Shown piece by piece: positions 1-13,480 of a DNA stretch of 64,000 nucleotides. Below the pieces are notes generated by a model, which was not told where the DNA came from, did no database searches, and saw only the letters and a list, made by a program, of their open reading frames with translations. Source of the stretch: Corbicula japonica. Its lineage: Eukaryota; Mollusca; Bivalvia; Venerida; Cyrenidae. Every line of letters starts with the position of its first letter. Position 1 is the first letter of the stretch. The translations under genes were made by a program, and so were the position numbers. The stretch is taken from contig JAZAYU010000009.1 in NCBI GenBank assembly GCA_038501625.1, forward strand, positions 9,724,396-9,788,395. The letters run 5' to 3'.

Positions 1-3000
1 CATGGCGGGGGCATAAAAACTCTAATTGTCACATTGTGTAAGGCCAATTATAATATAATACCCTATTTAAATGCATTACCACAAGTTAATTGTGTTTGAC
101 TATTAGGAATGTTTTTGTATATGTAAACTACCTGCTGGCTACAGCTACTGTCAGCTTACACCAGTAAACACATCAACCTAAACATTACCTTTTGGCTCTT
201 TCTAAGTCGTCATTTGATTGTTCTAATTCACGTATATATTTTTGCAGTTCGTCTTTAAAAGCTCGGACTTGTAACAGTTCACTTTCGAGCTCTGAGATCT
301 GTGTATGACTTTGAGAGTGTAGTGTCTCTAACTTTTGCTGCAAAATAAAAGTATGCATTTTAAAAAAGCTGGAGAGATAACTGTTGGTTTAATGCAATGG
401 GTTTGCCTTTCTTCATATTCCATGATCATGGATTGGATTCAGTCCAGCACTGATGTTGAGAGGGATATTTTGCTGGAAGTTATTGGCTGAATCACTAACA
501 CTGTAGACCATTATACAAACTACACTTATGTTCAAACTGATCTTGGTCTACAACTGGTTGCAAATTTGTAAAGCATCATAAGGCTTTAACATATTATCAT
601 TAAATTTCTAAATCATTAGACATTTTTGACAAATTAAATATGTCAATTAGGTCAAAATGGCATTTAATAATGTCTTTCTTATTACTTCTGTCAGCAATGC
701 CATCTATTTGATCATTCAATAATAGGTAACTAGTTGAGGTCTATTTACTGCTGATATTTAATCCATTGGTATCAAAGGGTTTAACAATTAACCACAATTA
801 AAGCTCTACATCTTGATCAAATAGTATACCACATTGAAATGTGGTTAACATCAACTTCAATGATCAAGTCAATCTTATCAATTGTCATCAGCTTTACATA
901 CAACTTTGCAAGAAAAGCAAATACTGCATTTATGAAATTGAATGTGACGAATACTTCAAGGCAAGCAGAACCTGTCAATCAAGTACACTCTGACTGCAGT
1001 ACCTGTTAATGCTATATGCACCAATTATATATTTAATTCACAACAGTGGAAAATGAAAAAACATATGAAAATATATAAGTTAATTGATTCCTTGAACCAG
1101 TTGTTGGTCTTTCATTCTATTTGAACTATATGAAGCTTGTTGACTTAATGGGCCACAAACTTTTTATATTCAATAGGTAGCAAATGTGAAAAAAAATACA
1201 TCAAACATGACAATGTTACTTCATTGAAAAATGTTATCATTTCCTACCCAGCTTATATTTCATTATTAAACCCTAAAAGCTTTAAGTGATGTTTATGACT
1301 AAGGTCGCATTAGCATCCAGTCACCATGTGGGTCCAGTTTGACCAGGGTATGCAGTTCTTCTATGTCTTACAAACACCCCTATAAACAATGCATTGATAG
1401 GCTCCAATATTAAAGGATGGCTGGCCCATTTTACAAATTTAGCAGTCCCAAAATTTCATTCATTATAGTTTTACTTTGTCAAGCAAAACACAGCTTGAAT
1501 ATAGTCTTCATGTCACCAATGGACAAAGATCAACAACTTTACACCTTGTTATAAACAAGATAAGCTACCTATAATGTACTTCACACACTGGACTAGGGTA
1601 TAAAACCATCATGTCACTTTCAACTTCAAACAACCATATCGCAATGTGTCAATGTTTATAGACCAAATATATACAAAGGTTTTAACAAAGAATGTTATTT
1701 TCTTTACTTAATCAGCAAATTGATCTATCCGCTAGTTGTTTATACCCGATTAAAGATTTTATTTGCCATAAAATTGGGTATTTAAGACAAATTGGTAAAA
1801 ACATGTTTCAGTTTCAATTTTAAATGGCCCACAATTTAATTTTTACTCAACTGAAAAATGCCTCCCTAATGATGTAAAACTCTGAAGTCCAAGCTTCCAT
1901 AAATGTGAAATAAGTTTATACATTGTATTATCATATTTCCTGGACAGAGGACATGTAAGAAAAATAAATTCTGAATTACTGTTCTATTCAAAACTTAATT
2001 TTGAGGAAGACCCAAAAAATCCTGTATTTTGCCTTGTCAATTGCAATCTACGAGCATACTTCTGCATAGATAGTTCACTGAGTGAAGTCTATTCTCAAAA
2101 GCAATGTAAGTTTTGACACATGCTCATTATCACACAAATTCAGATGATTCTGTAGAGTGTAGGACACAATTCTTTCTGCAGAAAATTGGTTTCACTGAAT
2201 TTAATGAAGATGGATAATGTTCCTTTCATAAATTCAACAATAAATTATCCACAGACAGTTTGAGGTATAAAATAAGGATAACAAAATCTATTTCTCATGA
2301 TATAATTTGATATTTTACAAAACTGGTCGAAATTACGTATGGAATTTTGTCAATGCGAAAGTCTCTGAAAGGTATTTTGTCTGTATTGTATACAAGTGTT
2401 GTGCCAACTGAATACCAACAGGTACCAACTGGTACTCTAATACCTACCCTTAGAGACTCCACTTCCAGCTGTAGCGATGAGTTGCTCTGTTCTAGGTTTT
2501 TATTCTTCTTCTCTAGCTGCTCCACCTGGGTTTCCAGCTCCGCCTCAAACTCCCGACTGCTCACCTGAAATTCCTCAAACTCCTCCCTCGCATCTTCCAA
2601 TCTGAAACATATTCAGACCGATACTGTACCATGGATATACGTATATATGATTGCTTTGTTTTGCAGGGTTTTAAGTTGGTTTATAATTTATATGTGTAGC
2701 AAATCTGGTTAACATACAAAATTAATGCTTCCTTTTGTTTTTAAAGTTATTGATTGGAAATTAGTATACAGTTATTTCATATGTGATTTGGGAACAGTTA
2801 ATCAGTTGGTCCAAGGTGGAGAGGATAGCGTTTTGAACTGTTGCCCGAGGCCATAGGCCTCGGGCAACAGTTCAAAACGCTATCCCCGACACCGAGGGAC
2901 AACTGTTTGACTGTTCCCAGATCACATATGAAATAACTGATTTATTACCTGATCAATTACTAGAGCACGTGAGGGAAACAGTCAAAACTATTGACCGGTC

Positions 3001-6000
3001 AACAGTTCGCTCAACAAACTGCGCGCTCAAAGAGGGGAACCCTCTATGACGTCACAGCACGCGAGGGAAACAGTCGAAACTATTGACCAGTCAACAGTTC
3101 GCGAATGTGGACGTTTAAGAATTTCAGAAAACAGTAAGAAATACCAAATTACATTTATATAAGGTATCAGGTAATAATAAATGTTATTACATGCACTGGT
3201 ACATGATTTCTTTTCTATCAAGAATATAATGGCTCTTTAAAGAATGTCCTGTCTGTGACCAATATTCCTAGCTGTCCCTCCCCATCTATTCTTGTTGTAG
3301 CAGCATGTAGCAAGTAACTTAACCATGTCAACTTCCTTCCGAGACAAACCCTTTAGCTTCTGAATTAATGTATTAGACTCTTAGTTCTACAATATCAGAA
3401 AGTCATAACAGTGTGTTGATTGGTCATAAACATTACCCCAGGCTGTTAGACCGTCGGCAAACAGTGTAGACCCAGATCAGCAATCTTATCAGGATCCACA
3501 CTGTTCCCTTTTAGAATCATTTCTATCTAGTACACTGTTCGAACCCAAAACAAACATAATATATGGAGTCAAGGATTAAGAAATCATCAAAAATATCTTT
3601 AGCGACATCATCATTGTCAAATTTTATTCAACAAAAAAAAACAGTCATGTAGTTCTGAAAAAAAAGACAGCACCCTGATCAGACTGCCAGACAGTGATGA
3701 TCTGGGTCTTCATTGCTAGCAAATGTAACATAACCTGTGCTGGTCACAGAAATATTTCGGTTATTGACCTGCATTAATGGTCTTGTAATAAAAATTTTGA
3801 AAGACCATTTAAGTCCCCTCGTAAGAATATAATTATATACACTCGGGAAATTGCTTGTACAAGTTGAAGTATAAAAACCACTTAGTATGCATAGTAAGGT
3901 GTTTAATTAATGCAAATATGCGGCAATAGTATTCCACTTAAGAAAATGTATAGTTACATGTAGAAATCTTGGTTGCCTGATTAATTAAAATGTTCATGTT
4001 TTGAAACAATTACAATATTCATTGATCTTGTGTTTAATATTTTGAGCGATTGATTATTGAGAAGAAGACATGGTCTGAAACCATTACATAGCAGGCTAAG
4101 GATAACACAGTAGAATGAGAATTTTGGGTTCCATTAAAAGTAGTCTTTATTAAATGGTTCTAGTGTTGCAAAATGTGTGAAGTTGATAAGCTGCCTATAC
4201 TATTACATGGCACTTTAGTCAGGGATTAAAATTTCTAGTTAAATAATCAGACAAGTCTCTTGAGAAACCATGAACAATTTCAGGAATGCCTCAAGTAACT
4301 GTTTTCTGTAATCAGTCAAAGAGAAAACACAACATACACCAGTGATCTGTAGATAACTCTCCTGGCTAATGCTAAGTAAACATTTCTCAGAAGCACCTTT
4401 CTCACCCATATTGGCAGGTGCTTATTTCTGATGCAATATTAATCACACACCCTCACCTACAACACATATTTCTACGTTATTAGTAACCTAACCAAATTCT
4501 TATGAATGAATATTACATACAATGACTTTCTGTGACCTCATTGTGTCAAGTGTCCCAATGAACTAGACTAAGTTGACTAACTTTACCGAAAAATGTAGCT
4601 ACTTATTATGTGTCAAGTGGGAGTGTAGACCTAGCTTACTAAAACAATGAACTGTAATAACTGTACAGCATGAAGTGTAAGACGTTACTGCACGATTTTA
4701 ACTGGAACTTACTATGTTACACACTGTTCATGATTAAATTATTGTTCAGCATACTAGATAACAAGTGTATTGTCAGACAGTGGCAGAAGCTACTTAATTA
4801 CGCACTTCATGTATTAATATATTCACTAGTTTATAAACTAACTGTTTAGTAACTAGAACACCTGAACTTGTAAACACAGTATATAAACAACATTCCTGAC
4901 TTGTCAGCTGCCAGATGGTAAGAAAAGATCGGCCAATTGCAACATAGATTGATGTTGTATTAACTAACTTGTCAGAATAATTGTTATTATAATGTAATGT
5001 ATGATCAGAGCTCTGTCACTTTTTGTCTGGACAAATCGAAGGTGACACTTTTATATACTACTCTGTCCTTCTACAGCAAGTTGGCAATACTATCAAATCT
5101 TCTAACATACTCTCTCATCCCACTCCCACATTCTCTCTATTAACATCCATGAATCACTTAATTACAGTTTTGTCCTCATTTGACTCATAAATTAACATTA
5201 ACAATGAAATATAGACTGCCTATTAAAATTCATTTTTGATTCCTCAAGGGGAAAGAATCAATACAAATTGGTGGTGCAAAGTCCCTATGTAGCATTCAAT
5301 GACACAATTGTCTTACACATGTCTACACAAGCATTCTAATTAGCCAGACTTTGTCACTATGTGCACTTGAGAAATGACATTCAATCACTGATAAAGATCA
5401 CAGAAAGTTAAGCTTTCATATTAAGAAGTCAATAATCAATGTCCGAAAGATCTGGCTGAAGATAATGGCCACAATCTATTATAGCTAATATTTGATTGAA
5501 CAGCACTGGTCAACAAAAGTTTTAATTAAAAATATGCTGGTTACTGATTCAACCGTCTAATTTTTAAAGGTTATTCACTATGTAATGCATGTTTAAATAT
5601 GGAAATGAATAATGCCTCTAACAATATAGGTAATTTTTCATTGTTATAACATGATTGATGGAGACCTAATATTAAACTACAGGCATGTACTTCTTTAAAA
5701 ATTTTAACCCAGGCCTTTACTCCATAAATACACTTCTAATGTCTTGGCAAACAATGTAGATCCAGATCAGCCTGCACAATTGTGCCATCTGATCGGGATC
5801 TACACTGTTCACTTTTAGATTTATTTGTTTATTTCTGACTAATATCCAACCAGTGCAGATCCAGATCAGACAGCATGGAATAGGGTGTACCGATTGATCT
5901 GGATTTACACTGGTTGCACATGTGTTAAAACATGTATGGAGTAAAAGGTTAAAGAACATACGAGTTACACAAAAGCTTAACTTTTCACTTATCATTGACA

Positions 6001-9000
6001 TCCTTTAGAATGACTTCATTTCTGGTTTCCTACATGTCAGAACAAAATATGGACAAGATAAGCTCTCTTCAATCTACATGCACATCCTGAAAGTGTGTCA
6101 TGTATGCTGTAAGCAATAAAAATAAATCTTAATAAAATTACTGCACATCATTTTTGGTATTTCAAAATCTACTCACACAATTGCTGTACTACATTTTCTA
6201 CAGTAAAATTTAATTTATGTTTAGATTTTATGGATGTTTTACCCCAAATTGGGTGTGAAGCCTGATAATGGGTTCTTAATGTACCTTGATTTCATAGTCA
6301 TCTAAGCTCAAAGCAGATTCAATGTGATTGTACAGTCAAAATCAGTGATTGAATCTTTTTTAAACAACAAATATATAATAAAATACAAACTAATCATGTA
6401 TTTTAAATAAACGCCCTATCACATAAACATGTTCATCTGCCCATAGCATCTTCTCAGTGCAGTTTTATCTTTCATCCATTATGCAATTATAATATATATC
6501 TTTATATGTCACGTTTAAAATAAATGACCTCCGATCTAAATTGATAAAACCGCTTTGGAATTTCTGAAATGAGCAGAATTAATTGTATACATGTAATTAA
6601 TACCAATGTACCTAGCAGCTATTTGTTTAATATCACTAAGCATGAATCAAAACAACTTGTCATTTGTTAAACAAATTCTGTTAAACACAACTATAAAGAC
6701 ATTATTATATATAATTGTATTATTTGACTGCCGCATCATAAATCAGCACAGTTTCTAGTAATTTGAATATTGCAAAAACCTAAGACTGGGAAAAAATTAC
6801 TGCCATGATTTTCAGTGTAGTGTTATAAATTCAATTATTTCTTCAAAGATTTTTTATTTATTGATAGCTTATTTGCAAATATTTAACCCTTTCCCATAGA
6901 CACATCTTTACTGCATGGGCGCAGTGTAGATATGGATCAGCCGGCACATCTGCTATCGAAAATTATACACACTTCCTCTATTAAAGATTTTGAGAATGTT
7001 AATCAACTTGTATAAAGAAAACTATTGTTTCCTTCATAATTTGATTGCATTTTAAGTTATGATTAAATTCTAAAAGAATCAAAGGCAAAAATATATCCAA
7101 ATCCTTGAATATTAGTGGGTTTTTTCAAATCCATGTTAATCATTGCTGCAAGGTTCACAATATAATTAATTTTGTCTATATTATTTGTAACTTCGAGTAC
7201 AGATTTGTAAGCTCAGAGCTTTTCGTCCTTATATAACAACAAAGGCCTCTATAAGGCCACTTCCCAATCCAAAAATAAAACATTTTTCCCAACTGTAGCA
7301 GAGACTCTTCCCAAAAAGCTAGGTAAGGTTACCAAAATGCTAGGTAAGATGTCCAAAAATTTATCAAAATCCTCTGAGAGGAGTTTGAAAATTGATGTCT
7401 AAAAAACAAAGTGCTTAAAAAAATAAATTTATGTTGAAAATACTTATTACTATTCAAATTTATAAACTAGTACCCATCTGTCAATGAATTTTGTTTTCCC
7501 AAAATAAACAGTTATTGCACAAAAATTTCCCAATCTGAAAGGCCCGGGCCTCTTTCCAATTTTCTGAAGAAAAGCCCTGAAGCTTTTAAACATTTTTTTG
7601 CTAGAATGTGTCCTCGGACACTGACACCCTCACCTGTAAAACTAAATTTGTAACAAAGGGCCATAACTCTGGTAAAAATGGTCGCAGGAAAAAATATTTT
7701 CTGTACAATTATCTAAACATGATCCTGCTTGATCATCTGTGCAAGCTTAAAAGAAATCCGCCCCATATATAATGAGAAGTTGACCAAGGAAAGTGAAACA
7801 AAAATAAATTATAATTATAAATTTTATTCATTATTCACTGATTAAGTGTAATTATGGTACACAAGTTAATGAAAAGAGGAATACTTAGGTTATGATGCTG
7901 GACATCATTTGGAAACAATATGTACGAATACGATATGCATCCAACCTGCGCATAAGAATTTAAGGTAAAACTGAAAAATCCAGTTTATCATGTTTCCGTT
8001 TCTCTTCATGCCTAACAGTTGTTTTTTCAGTGAATATTATTTATGTATTATTTGCAAAAGTAGCCAGTGCTCATTTCTCTATGATGGGATGATACCAATA
8101 GCACATCTGAAGAACACTCCTATTTTAAAGGCAAGTAACATCGAAAAGGCCTGCAACATCGGTACAGCCATTTTGTTGTCATGACATAAACTAAATTATA
8201 GACAAATTCACATTTTGGTATAAAATATGTTGTGCACATACATTCTTGGCTGTTTGTCCCAATTTCTGAAGGGAGGGCTGTTTAAAAAAGTTATGATCGG
8301 TGCAAAAAAGATATTGTCGGTTGGTAAACCAGAAACAAACCTGTTATAGGCCTCAAGAAATACTCTTGGTTTGATTTCATATCTAGGACCTGCTAAATTT
8401 ATCTGGACCAACTACTTTATCGTTTCAATGGGCCAAATCAATTAAGTTTGAAGTTCATACAAATCCTGTTCTGGGCAGTATCTTCTTTAACTTTGGGCAG
8501 TATCATCTTTAACACTCAAATATGCTGAAGATATGGGCGCACTAAGACCTCAAAGCTAGGCCATATCATCTTCAACTCTTGGCTATATCCGCAATGGGTT
8601 GTAACGTCCTTAATTTGATTAGAAAATCTCCATTTCAATGATAGTGATATTCACAGATCAAGCTATCAATTCCATTAGGAAAAACTCCATTTAGTTATAG
8701 GTCTTATTTCCAGTTTATGTTACTCTCTGTTATGACAAGGTAGTTTTAGGCAGTTTTCAAATCTTGAAACTATGTTATTGATCAGTAATCAGTTTCCTTA
8801 CTTTGAGTTTGAGGTTGTATTTAACCAAACAACCTAGTATTGCTCAATGATCCATTGGAACTGATGCTTTATTAACATATGATGTGTTCTCTTTTATTTG
8901 AGGGCAGTGTTTTTTTTAAGCCAAATATTTGGAGAAATTGGGCCCCATTCCCCCCTCAAAATAGTATATATTTTCCCCTACATCTGTAAAAAATTCCCCC

Positions 9001-9519
9001 TTTGCCGGAGTCTGTTAAGCACCATTCGATAGTGAAGATGATAAATCTGAATTTTGGATATGTTTAATGGATACCCCACTAATGGACAATACAGTGACAA
9101 GAATAACTGATAAATTTGCAGACAGAAAAAGACATTTCACTGTAGACCACTGACTTTCTTTGAATTAAAAGATCAGTGAATACTTTGTTATGTTGTGTTT
9201 GACAGGCTGCAAGTATCTTCCAAATATTCCCCCTTTCCTTTGTTCGCGTCGCAATTTTCCCCCTCCAAAGGGCTGCGACCCCCTTCCCCCAAAAGAGAAA
9301 AAGAACACTGGAGGGCCATTCAAAACTTTTAAGTAAATAACTTAGTTTGTGGCCAGGTTCAAGACTAACAAATCCTGTCCAAATGATCTGATACCTGTTA
9401 GAAAATCAAATCAAAAAATCTTTAATATCTTTAGACACTTACTCTTGCTTAAACTTTTCTGCTTTTTCTCTCCAAAAGCTTATTTCTTCCTGTGGTGACG
9501 AAAATTTCTTTCCGTCCAT
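1..9519 (-). CDS. NDEL1: nudE-family dynein regulator (NDE1/NDEL1), 5' part of gene
   Basis: Three minus-strand coding exons (9519-9443, 2601-2448, 337-189) join with GT/AG borders and phases 2, 0 and 2 to give the first 127 residues; the gene runs off the window at base 1. Residues 1-25 start [12 protein letters not shown]; exon 2 carries the AREEFEEFQ...SREFEAELE block and exon 3 the [13 protein letters not shown] block, both hallmarks of the NDE1/NDEL1 N-terminal coiled coil. In known family members this parallel coiled coil dimerises and binds LIS1 and dynein intermediate chain; the proteins act at centrosomes, kinetochores and microtubules. Vertebrate members are about 345 residues, so roughly 60% of the protein is outside the window. 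NDE1 and NDEL1 are vertebrate paralogues, so the symbol is by similarity only. Introns 1 and 2 are full of repeats. Confidence 0.93.
189..337 (-). CDS. NDEL1: NDEL1 coding exon 3
   Basis: The acceptor is ttttgcag and the donor gtaatg. The 149-nt exon encodes a coiled coil ending in [13 protein letters not shown] plus a split Arg codon, the most conserved block of the family. The next exon must lie left of base 1. Confidence 0.92.
338..2447 (-). other. NDEL1 intron 2, no gene seen
   Basis: This is AT-rich intronic sequence with no open frame longer than background, no recognised domain and no clear terminal-repeat element. Confidence 0.7.
2448..2601 (-). CDS. NDEL1: NDEL1 coding exon 2
   Basis: The acceptor reads gtttcag and the donor gtaggt. 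The 154-nt exon completes the split Glu codon and encodes [20 protein letters not shown] and the following heptad-rich segment up to EVESLR. It closes in phase 0. Confidence 0.93.
2769..2939. repeat. Foldback element with a perfect 30-bp hairpin core
   Basis: The outer arms cagttatttcatatgtgat and its complement flank the element. The inner arms 2823-2852 and 2856-2885 are perfectly complementary over 30 bp and separated by 3 bases. It lies in NDEL1 intron 1, so the primary transcript would fold into a long hairpin. No coding content was seen. Confidence 0.9.
2965..3102. repeat. 46-bp direct repeat, two copies 92 bp apart
   Basis: Bases 2965-3010 and 3057-3102 are near-identical (gcacgtgagggaaacagtc versus gcacgcgagggaaacagtc, both ending in caacagttcgc). 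Each contains a short gaccggtc-like palindrome. They follow the foldback element directly and share its aacagt words, so they may be remnants of the same mobile family. Confidence 0.75.
3433..3545. repeat. Fragment of the GTGTAGATCC palindromic repeat
   Basis: It contains cagtgtagacccagatcagc followed by its near-inverse aggatccacactgttc. It is a decayed, partial copy of the family seen complete at 5702-5953. Confidence 0.65.
5702..5953. repeat. GTGTAGATCC palindromic interspersed repeat, near-complete copy
   Basis: The unit runs from taacccaggcctttactcca to its inverse atggagtaaaaggtta, with two internal gtagatccagatcag / gatctacactg inverted pairs. Related copies or fragments occur at about 3433, 6884, 19624/21000, 27690, 43288, 46676, 49335, 49619 and 50633. 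No coding capacity was seen. It behaves as a small non-autonomous element. Confidence 0.8.
6884..6960. repeat. GTGTAGATCC palindromic repeat, 5' fragment
   Basis: It begins aaccctttcccatagacac and continues through gcagtgtagatatggatcag to ccggcaca, after which similarity stops. It is a truncated copy of the family at 5702-5953. Confidence 0.65.
7214..7579. mobile_element. MITE with CAGRGC ends and 5-bp target duplication (AAGCT)
   Basis: The left end is cagagcttttcgtcc and the right end gaagaaaagccctg. The flanks are a perfect AAGCT duplication (7209-7213 and 7580-7584). Its interior (cttcccaatccaaaaataaa and more) matches a second copy at 20290-20631. It has no open frame and lies in NDEL1 intron 1. 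Confidence 0.85.
8905..9310. mobile_element. MITE with CAGTG ends and 5-bp target duplication (GAGGG)
   Basis: The ends are cagtgttttttttaag and agaaaaagaacactg, flanked by GAGGG at 8900-8904 and 9311-9315. The interior is rich in ttcccc and ccccctt tracts. No coding frame was seen. It sits just upstream of NDEL1 exon 1 in transcript terms, inside intron 1. Confidence 0.8.
9443..9519 (-). CDS. NDEL1: NDEL1 coding exon 1
   Basis: The start codon is at 9519-9517 and the exon ends at a GTAAGT-type donor (gtaagtg) at 9442. It encodes 25 full codons plus two bases. The [11 protein letters not shown] segment matches the conserved start of the nudE coiled coil. It was too short to stand out as an open reading frame. 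Confidence 0.9.
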
Positions 9520-9839
9520 TTTTCGCACGGTTCACAGAATGTCAATTATTCTGCTCCAGCAGAGAAAAGGGAATGGGATTCAAATCACATCACCATATAA
9601 CAGTCTGTAGGCTTTCAAGTTAACAAAATACACATAGAAAAATAAACAGTATTCAAATAGTCAGAAAAAGATTACACGAAGTCCAATATTTTTTCAAAGG
9701 ACGTCGAATAAAAATCATTGAAATAAAACAAACTACGTTTAACGATTCAATAATTGTAAGAAATGGAGAAATCACAAAAATATTAACATTTTTACATTCA
9801 GTCGGAACTTGAAAGGTAATAAATATGTAGCATATTTTT

Positions 9840-9960
9840 CCACAAATCAAAATATATTCCCTCCCGGAAGACACAAAAATGGCGATCGTGATCTCGGTCA
9901 GTCCAAACGTTTTGTTTCTTTGGATGACCTCCCTTTGAAACTTTAAAAGAGTATGGAACG
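9840..9960. promoter_or_regulatory. Candidate NDEL1 promoter / 5' UTR region
   Basis: This stretch, 320-440 bp upstream of the NDEL1 start codon, has an ETS-like CCGGAAG (about 9865) and a YY1-like aaaatggcg (about 9876), plus local CpG (ggcgatcgtgatctcg, gaacgcgcg). Both motifs are typical of TATA-less housekeeping promoters. It is inferred from position and motif content only; it could also start a divergent transcript. Confidence 0.4.
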
Positions 9961-12900
9961 CGCGTACATGTATATGACAAGTATATTTAAAACTCGGCTA
10001 CGTTATAAAGAAGCATGCACAATCAGTTGTCAACTTATGATTTTTTCCTATTGCACATTCCTCTTTCCCATAATAACAGTCGCCGATCTCATTGAACAAA
10101 GTATGCAAGAGAAAATTAAAAACAGGTTGGAGCACATTCACAAAAAACAACTTGCACTACATTTTTCATATCAAAACAAGTCGAGGGCAAATGTGAGGTT
10201 GGTGGACCCTAGAACCTATTTAAAACAGTGGAAATTATTCGATCAATCTTTTGTGATACGCATATTTCACTGTTGTTCCTAGAAAAGCGACAAATTCTGT
10301 GAAATACAAACTTCCTAAGATATCACATGCGGAACATTTCCATCGACAAATAGGAAATTTACAAGTTGATGCAATTTATTATGCATCTGCAGGCCAGGAA
10401 TGGTCACACCCAGAAGAAAAAAATGGTTTTAACAATTGTTACAGACTTCATTGAACTAGATCTCATTACCAGTATCGGTACCTCAAATTATAATACTCGT
10501 TTTGCACGTTTTGCATGTTTTATGGCCGATATCCAGATTTGAATAAAAAATCATAGTTTTAAACAATCGTGTTCACCGCCCTATGCATACCATCGTTTTG
10601 GATGGATTGAAATTGTACTGTCTATTGGTGTAAATTTTGAATTGTGCTCAACCCGGGCCTTGGCAACGTTAACGTTAATGTGGGTAATAATTTGCATTTC
10701 CATTACTGCCCATGAACAGGCTCGATCAAACCGAGCCTTTAATATTTTCATATTAATTTTGTAATGTTCGTTGGCTTTCAAAGTTCCCCTTTTATCTATA
10801 GCTATTTTTGAAAAAAAATCTGTAAATTCAATAAGAAATGCTATCAGTATAATTAATATTATACAGGGCTCTGTATTTTTGTGTGAGTGTTTCATCTATA
10901 TTTGATCCTTTGCTTATCTCTTTGTATGCACCTCGAGAGTGCTTATGAAGGTTTCATTGAGAATCTTGAAAAGAACTTTAACTTTAAATCTCGATGGTAA
11001 TTATTAATGACTGCAATAATGTTCTTGTTGATTTGACTCCAGGTGTTCTGGTCTCAGATTGTTCATTGAGTACCTACCCATTTTGCTTGAGGATGCAATA
11101 TCTTCTTTTGTTGATATGCTCATCTACTAAATGGGAGGGTTCGAATAAATTCATCAAGGCAAATTAAATTGTACTTCTTTGCTTGTTCGAGCAAGTGTGA
11201 GGTTTGTGAAACCAAAAGCCTATTTTTAAACCGCAGTTGCAAATTACTTTGCCACTGACCAAAATCCCTCTGATTCCAATTTCGTAAATTTATTGTGTTG
11301 TTTTGAAAATGATCCAATTATAAACCCGTGCTATATTTTCCACTTTTACTTTTTGGATCTGCAGAGCGGCTGTGTTTTCTGAATGTGGTTTTCTTATTAT
11401 TCTCAATGAGTCGACTGCAAGCATTATCATAATAATTTTTTTTATTGATGTCTGTCCTTTACAAGAAAAGCCCTTGTACTAGCGCACATGCATATTTCAC
11501 TTTTTTATTATCTGTTTTAATTAACAATTTTAAGATCAGGAGAGCAGAAGACGTGCCTTAAATCCCGGGATTTCAGATTAAATACGGAGATTTGGCAGAA
11601 TCGTTAGCCTCCGCCCCTTTTCTAATTTCTCATTTTGCCGCCTTGAAGGGCAACATAAAAGAAAAGAAAATAATAGTGCGGAAAACTTATACTCAGCAAG
11701 AGGGAAATATCAGACAGAATGTTACAGAATTTGTAATGAATATGTGTGAATTTCATAATTGATATAATAGATATAATATATATCTTGACAGAGAAGCAGT
11801 CTACACCTATTGAGGACGAAAAGATATAAGGACGCTGTTTATGAGAATGAAAGGATTTTGGACGAAACCGATACCGGAAGTTAAAAGGACTTTACTTCCC
11901 GCCAAGTTCGAGATAAAAACAAAAACAATGTTTGGTTAGTTTTAAAGCGCGAGGCCTTGTTATCTTGTTTTTGAGTTTCACACTTCTACATCCTTTATTC
12001 CACATCTGTCCAACTTGATCCTTGTCCTTGTCGAAGACTCAGTAAACGTACGTTAGGGATCCCTACGCAGGCAAAAAGGTAGGACACCCTCCCCGCAGAT
12101 GTCAAATTTGATGCATGGCATATCACAGCATATACATATTTGTGTTTACCAGAAGTATTAGAATTTTTTACTTATTGCCCTGGCATTCTCTAAAGATCCA
12201 GAGGTATTCAGAAGTTTATGGCCTATTGCCAATACCTTCCAGATGGGTGCTTCCAGATTGGTGGTGGCTGTAACGTGCCTCGAGCGGAAGGCACTCAGAC
12301 TATTTGTCTCAGCTTAGATATATATATAATTTTTCTCTCAAATATATGATTTCAACATATATGGCTGAGCAATGTATTTTGGTTAAACAATATAATGAAT
12401 TTTTCTAAGCTACTTTGCTTCAAAATGATTACAATGATTTCTGAAATGATTTGGTGAGACACAATAATCAGGATTAAAATCAGCTAAACATATAACAATA
12501 TTCCCAGGGCAGTGAACCTCCTGGACAAAAATAACTGATGCTAAAGTTTCAACCACTCACCCAAACAAAAATCACAGTCCGAAACAAAACAATCACACAC
12601 GAACTTCAAGCACGATCTCAGCGCATATGCTGAGCAATAAAACTATATGGAACACAATGATGTTTCGAACTACTTTCAACAGATCCTCAATCAGATCCAG
12701 ACGTCAATCTATTTAGTGTCAGCCCAGATTTGAAGACAGTACGGTCGAGCTTTGATACCATATTCAGCACGGCCCAGATATGAAATCCATAGTTTCCCTT
12801 TTATATACGGGGTTTCGTTGTTTTTATTGTCAGTAGATCTGAAGTGTTTTCCCTATTCATAAATACATTTAACTACTTCTCATGGCCAGGGAGGGTGACA

Positions 12901-13480
12901 GGACTTACAAAAACCTGATGACCTTACTTTGACAGCAACTTGCTTCTTATGGGCCCCACTTCAAGTCTTTTAATTCCTGCTGTTCCAACTGAACCTTACT
13001 GTACCCGGGATCCAGGATACCAGCTGGACTAGTTCGATATTTGACTGTCGCAATTGATGTAGGATGGTCCTTGCTGGTACCGCGATAGTTAACTTAGCCG
13101 CAAAATTAGAATAATTAAAACAGCTGACCTTTTTCTAATTTATATTCCTCCAATAACTATCACATTTTAAGTTTTAATCCGCTGGAAAATGAAAGTTGAT
13201 TTCTTTGAAAAAGCTTTCTGGGTCAAGCTTCCCTACTGTCTGGCAGGTACTCGCAAGGGAAACCACTCTAGTACCGCGGTAACTCTGTATGTGACTGACA
13301 TTTTAAGTATGGTGTTCAGTATAGGATAAAAGTTTCAACAAATAACCATAAAAATTTATCTGATGTTTTGAATTAATTAAAGTCTTTTTAATTAAAGTCA
13401 ATAACTGTATTTTTCATCTTTTTTTTTAAAGTTTTATACAAAAAAACACTACTTGCTGATGTTAGTCAATATTTAGACAG
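9961..13480. other. Intergenic stretch, no gene recognised
   Basis: Open frames up to 109 codons occur but none shows a domain, good splice partners or protein-like composition. A patch near 11860-11960 is slightly richer in CpG. No terminal-repeat element could be closed here with confidence. Confidence 0.6.

Noticed and set aside
9953..10282. 109-codon plus-strand open frame upstream of NDEL1
   Set aside because: No domain, no splice or Kozak support beyond chance, mixed Cys/Phe-rich composition; probably random within AT-rich DNA.
10581..10895. 104-codon minus-strand open frame
   Set aside because: No recognisable motif and no supporting exon structure.
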